A stretch of DNA of 64,000 nucleotides from the NCBI RefSeq assembly GCF_000949865.1, contig NZ_JWJH01000013.1, forward strand, positions 62,001-126,000, written 5' to 3'. The stretch is from Rhizobium nepotum 39/7 (GTDB lineage: Bacteria; Pseudomonadota; Alphaproteobacteria; Rhizobiales; Rhizobiaceae). Positions 62,701 to 64,000 of this stretch are shown here, piece after piece. Made by a program: the position numbers and the translations under genes. Every line of letters starts with the position of its first letter. The first letter of the stretch is position 1. The notes beneath the pieces were generated by a model. The model was not told the origin of the DNA, did not search any database, and saw nothing but the letters and a program-made list of their open reading frames with translations.

Positions 62701-62915
62701 GCTCGGAATTGCGCCAGCCGCTCGGCGTCGCAGTCGTCGGCGGGCTCATCGTCTCGCAATTGCTGACGCTGTTCATCACCCCGGTGATCTTCGTGGAAAT
62801 GGATCGTTTCGGCAAGTTCCTCGCCGGGCTGTTTTCACGCAAGAAATCAGCCGAACAACACGCCGAACCGCAAAAAACGGAAGGCGCCAGCGAACCCGAT
62901 TCCGTCGCTGCCTAG
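59775..62915 (+). CDS. RND multidrug efflux permease, HAE1 family
   Basis: A 1046-residue inner-membrane pump of standard length with 12 helices and two large periplasmic loops. [24 protein letters not shown] is the first helix; the proton-relay Asp pair is in [22 protein letters not shown] near 398; [41 protein letters not shown] near 955-995 is the family C-terminal block. It resembles the MdtB/MexF-like branch. Substrates of these pumps are drugs, dyes, detergents or plant phenolics; which apply here is unknown. No TolC-type gene is in the window, so an outer-membrane partner must come from elsewhere. Confidence 0.95.
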   Translation: [1046 protein letters not shown]

Positions 62916-62986
62916 CGCGGCTGAAACGGGGTCGCTGTACACGCGCTGGTGTCAGCGAGCGGTAGCTGAAAGCGGCAGGGCATGGC

Positions 62987-63511
62987 TCATTGCTTCGAAA
63001 ACCGGCCGAAGGCACCGCCCGAAAAACACAAGGGGTCGCCATCTCGATGGGCGGCCCGCAGCACTTCACCGATAATGATCGTGTGATCGCCAGCGTCATG
63101 CGCCGCTGCCTGGCGGCATTCGAACCGTGCCAGCGTGCCGGGAATGACGGGAACGCCCTCGTCGTTGATTTCCCAGTCGAGATCGTCAAAGGCGCGACCG
63201 TTGCGGGTGAAGCGGGCGCTCAGCACATCCTGATCGGCGCTCAGCACATGGATGGCGAAATGGGTTGCGTCGCTGAAGGCCGGGTATCGAGACGAACTCT
63301 TGGCGGGTGACCACAGCACGAGCGGCGGATCGAGCGACACGGACGCGAAGCTGTTGACCGTCATGCCGATCGGGCCATTTGGCGTGGCGGCCGTCACCAC
63401 CGTTACGCCGGTGGTGAAAGCGCCAAGCGCGTTACGAAAGCTGCGGCTGTTTTCGCCGCCGGGAACGAATACATGTTCATTCGGCGTTTTGACTGCTTCG
63501 GCGACTGACAT
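62987..63511 (-). CDS. flavin reductase family protein (FMN-binding split barrel)
   Basis: A 174-residue protein. FRNALGAFTTGVTVVTAATPNGPIGMTVNSFASVSLDPPLVLWSPAKSS near residues 25-75 is the flavin-binding signature and HTIIIGEVL near 142 the closing block. Members supply reduced FMN or FAD to two-component monooxygenases. It could serve the SsuD-like enzyme at 43628, but the direct neighbour is an aldo/keto reductase whose stop overlaps its ATG by one base, so its own operon partner may lie beyond the window. Confidence 0.88.
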   Translation of the reverse strand: MSVAEAVKTPNEHVFVPGGENSRSFRNALGAFTTGVTVVTAATPNGPIGMTVNSFASVSLDPPLVLWSPAKSSSRYPAFSDATHFAIHVLSADQDVLSARFTRNGRAFDDLDWEINDEGVPVIPGTLARFECRQAAAHDAGDHTIIIGEVLRAAHRDGDPLCFSGGAFGRFSKQ

Positions 63512-64000
63512 CAGGGGACCTCACTTCCGATTGCAAGTGTGTAAAGTTCAAACCATGTCTGGCGGTCTATCGTTACGCGCATCGCGTCCGCTGCGGTCTT
63601 GATGCGTTGCAGATTGTTGGTGCCGAGCACCGGCAGGATCTTTGCCGGGTGCCGCAATAGCCAGGCAATGGCAACGGCGGTGGCGTCGACGCCCTGCTCC
63701 CTGCCGATGCGTTCCAGTGCTGCCGTTGTAGCGCCATGGGCGCCGGAAAACAGCGAACCGCCGCCAAGCGGTGACCATGCCATGGGCGACACATGCTTTT
63801 CCTGAAGGAAGGCAAGATCGCCGTTGGTGAAGCTATCCGTTGCAAGAAGGCTCATTTCGATCTGGTTCGTCGCCAGCCTGCTGGTCATGGCAGATTGCAG
63901 CAGAGAAAAATCCCATGGGCGGAAGTTCGAAACACCCACGGCCCGGACCTTGCCGGATGTCACCAGCGCATCCAGCGCCCTGCCCGTTTCCTCGGCATCT
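63511..64000 (-). CDS. aldo/keto reductase, YdhF-like (partial, N-terminus outside window)
   Basis: The C-terminal 162 residues of an aldo/keto reductase. Visible family blocks are ALDALVTSGKVRAVGVSNFRPWDFSLLQ, TNQIEMSLLA, MAWSPLGGGSLF and the cofactor end AIAWLLRHPAKILPVLGTNNLQRIKTAADA. The catalytic Asp, Tyr, Lys and His lie in the missing N-terminal half. These NADPH-dependent enzymes reduce aldehydes and ketones of sugars or xenobiotics. It runs off the right edge and is upstream of, and overlapping, the flavin reductase gene. Confidence 0.9.
   Translation of the reverse strand, partial: DAEETGRALDALVTSGKVRAVGVSNFRPWDFSLLQSAMTSRLATNQIEMSLLATDSFTNGDLAFLQEKHVSPMAWSPLGGGSLFSGAHGATTAALERIGREQGVDATAVAIAWLLRHPAKILPVLGTNNLQRIKTAADAMRVTIDRQTWFELYTLAIGSEVP

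Noticed and set aside
61455-62759. 434-residue minus-strand open frame
   Set aside because: Shadow of the RND pump gene with Arg/Asp/His-rich composition.

Overview
The window looks like a piece of a secondary replicon of a Rhizobiaceae alphaproteobacterium, most probably the Agrobacterium tumefaciens species complex (the linear chromid). The reasons are the GC-rich coding style, the dense ABC and TRAP transporter operons with FCD-GntR, ROK, IclR and AraC regulators, a complete minCDE operon beside catabolic genes, an imuA-imuB-dnaE2 cassette with an alphaproteobacterial GTTC-N7-GTTC SOS box, RIME-like palindromic repeats, and a cog3964 amidohydrolase of the kind characterised from A. tumefaciens. 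This assignment is inference; no search was run. I saw no rRNA, tRNA, CRISPR array, transposase or prophage gene.

Layout. 1-3009: end of a YtfR-YtfT-YjfF-type sugar ABC importer with an FCD-GntR regulator. 3090-5427: MFS exporter divergent from an AraC/cupin regulator. 5441-10909: imuA-imuB-dnaE2 mutagenic translesion cassette on the minus strand. 11141-13136: DUF1304 protein, glycerate 2-kinase and a small secreted Cys-rich protein. 13380-23289: a sugar regulon with two Gfo/Idh/MocA dehydrogenases, a xylose-isomerase-like TIM barrel, a MalEFGK-type ABC importer, a ROK repressor and a ThuA-like protein, probably a 3-keto-sugar route. 23333-24691: amidase. 25039-29264: membrane GGDEF-EAL protein followed by two GltI-like binding proteins without permeases. 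29308-31149: minCDE with an upstream CtrA-type site. 31550-38558: HAD phosphatase, then an FCD-GntR regulator, TRAP transporter, idonate/gulonate-type dehydrogenase and mannonate dehydratase for sugar acids. 38586-40696: VanZ-like protein and a ketoglutarate-semialdehyde-type dehydrogenase. 40752-46828: second TRAP transporter with an SsuD-like monooxygenase, a signal-less SsuA-like protein, an ArsR regulator and a Nu-class GST. 46835-56289: dipeptide-type ABC transporter with SelA-like PLP enzyme, IclR regulator, RidA and cog3964 amidohydrolase. 56985-62915: Wza-like export lipoprotein and an RND efflux pump. 62987-64000: flavin reductase and a truncated aldo/keto reductase.

How it works together. 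Most of the window is a set of self-contained uptake-and-catabolism modules, each with a local regulator. Candidate operators can be read directly in several: a CGGATTAA motif mirrored in the ROK-divergent promoters, a perfect GGTAAGA-CAA-TCTTACC palindrome before the TRAP-linked GntR gene, a repeated AT-rich 17-mer at both ArsR-cluster promoters, and a CATAATAATG motif shared by the two promoter regions of the IclR cluster. In three transport operons a strong RNA hairpin follows the binding-protein gene, which would favour binding protein over permease. The core functions in the window, SOS mutagenesis and division-site placement, each carry a recognisable upstream regulatory site (LexA and CtrA).
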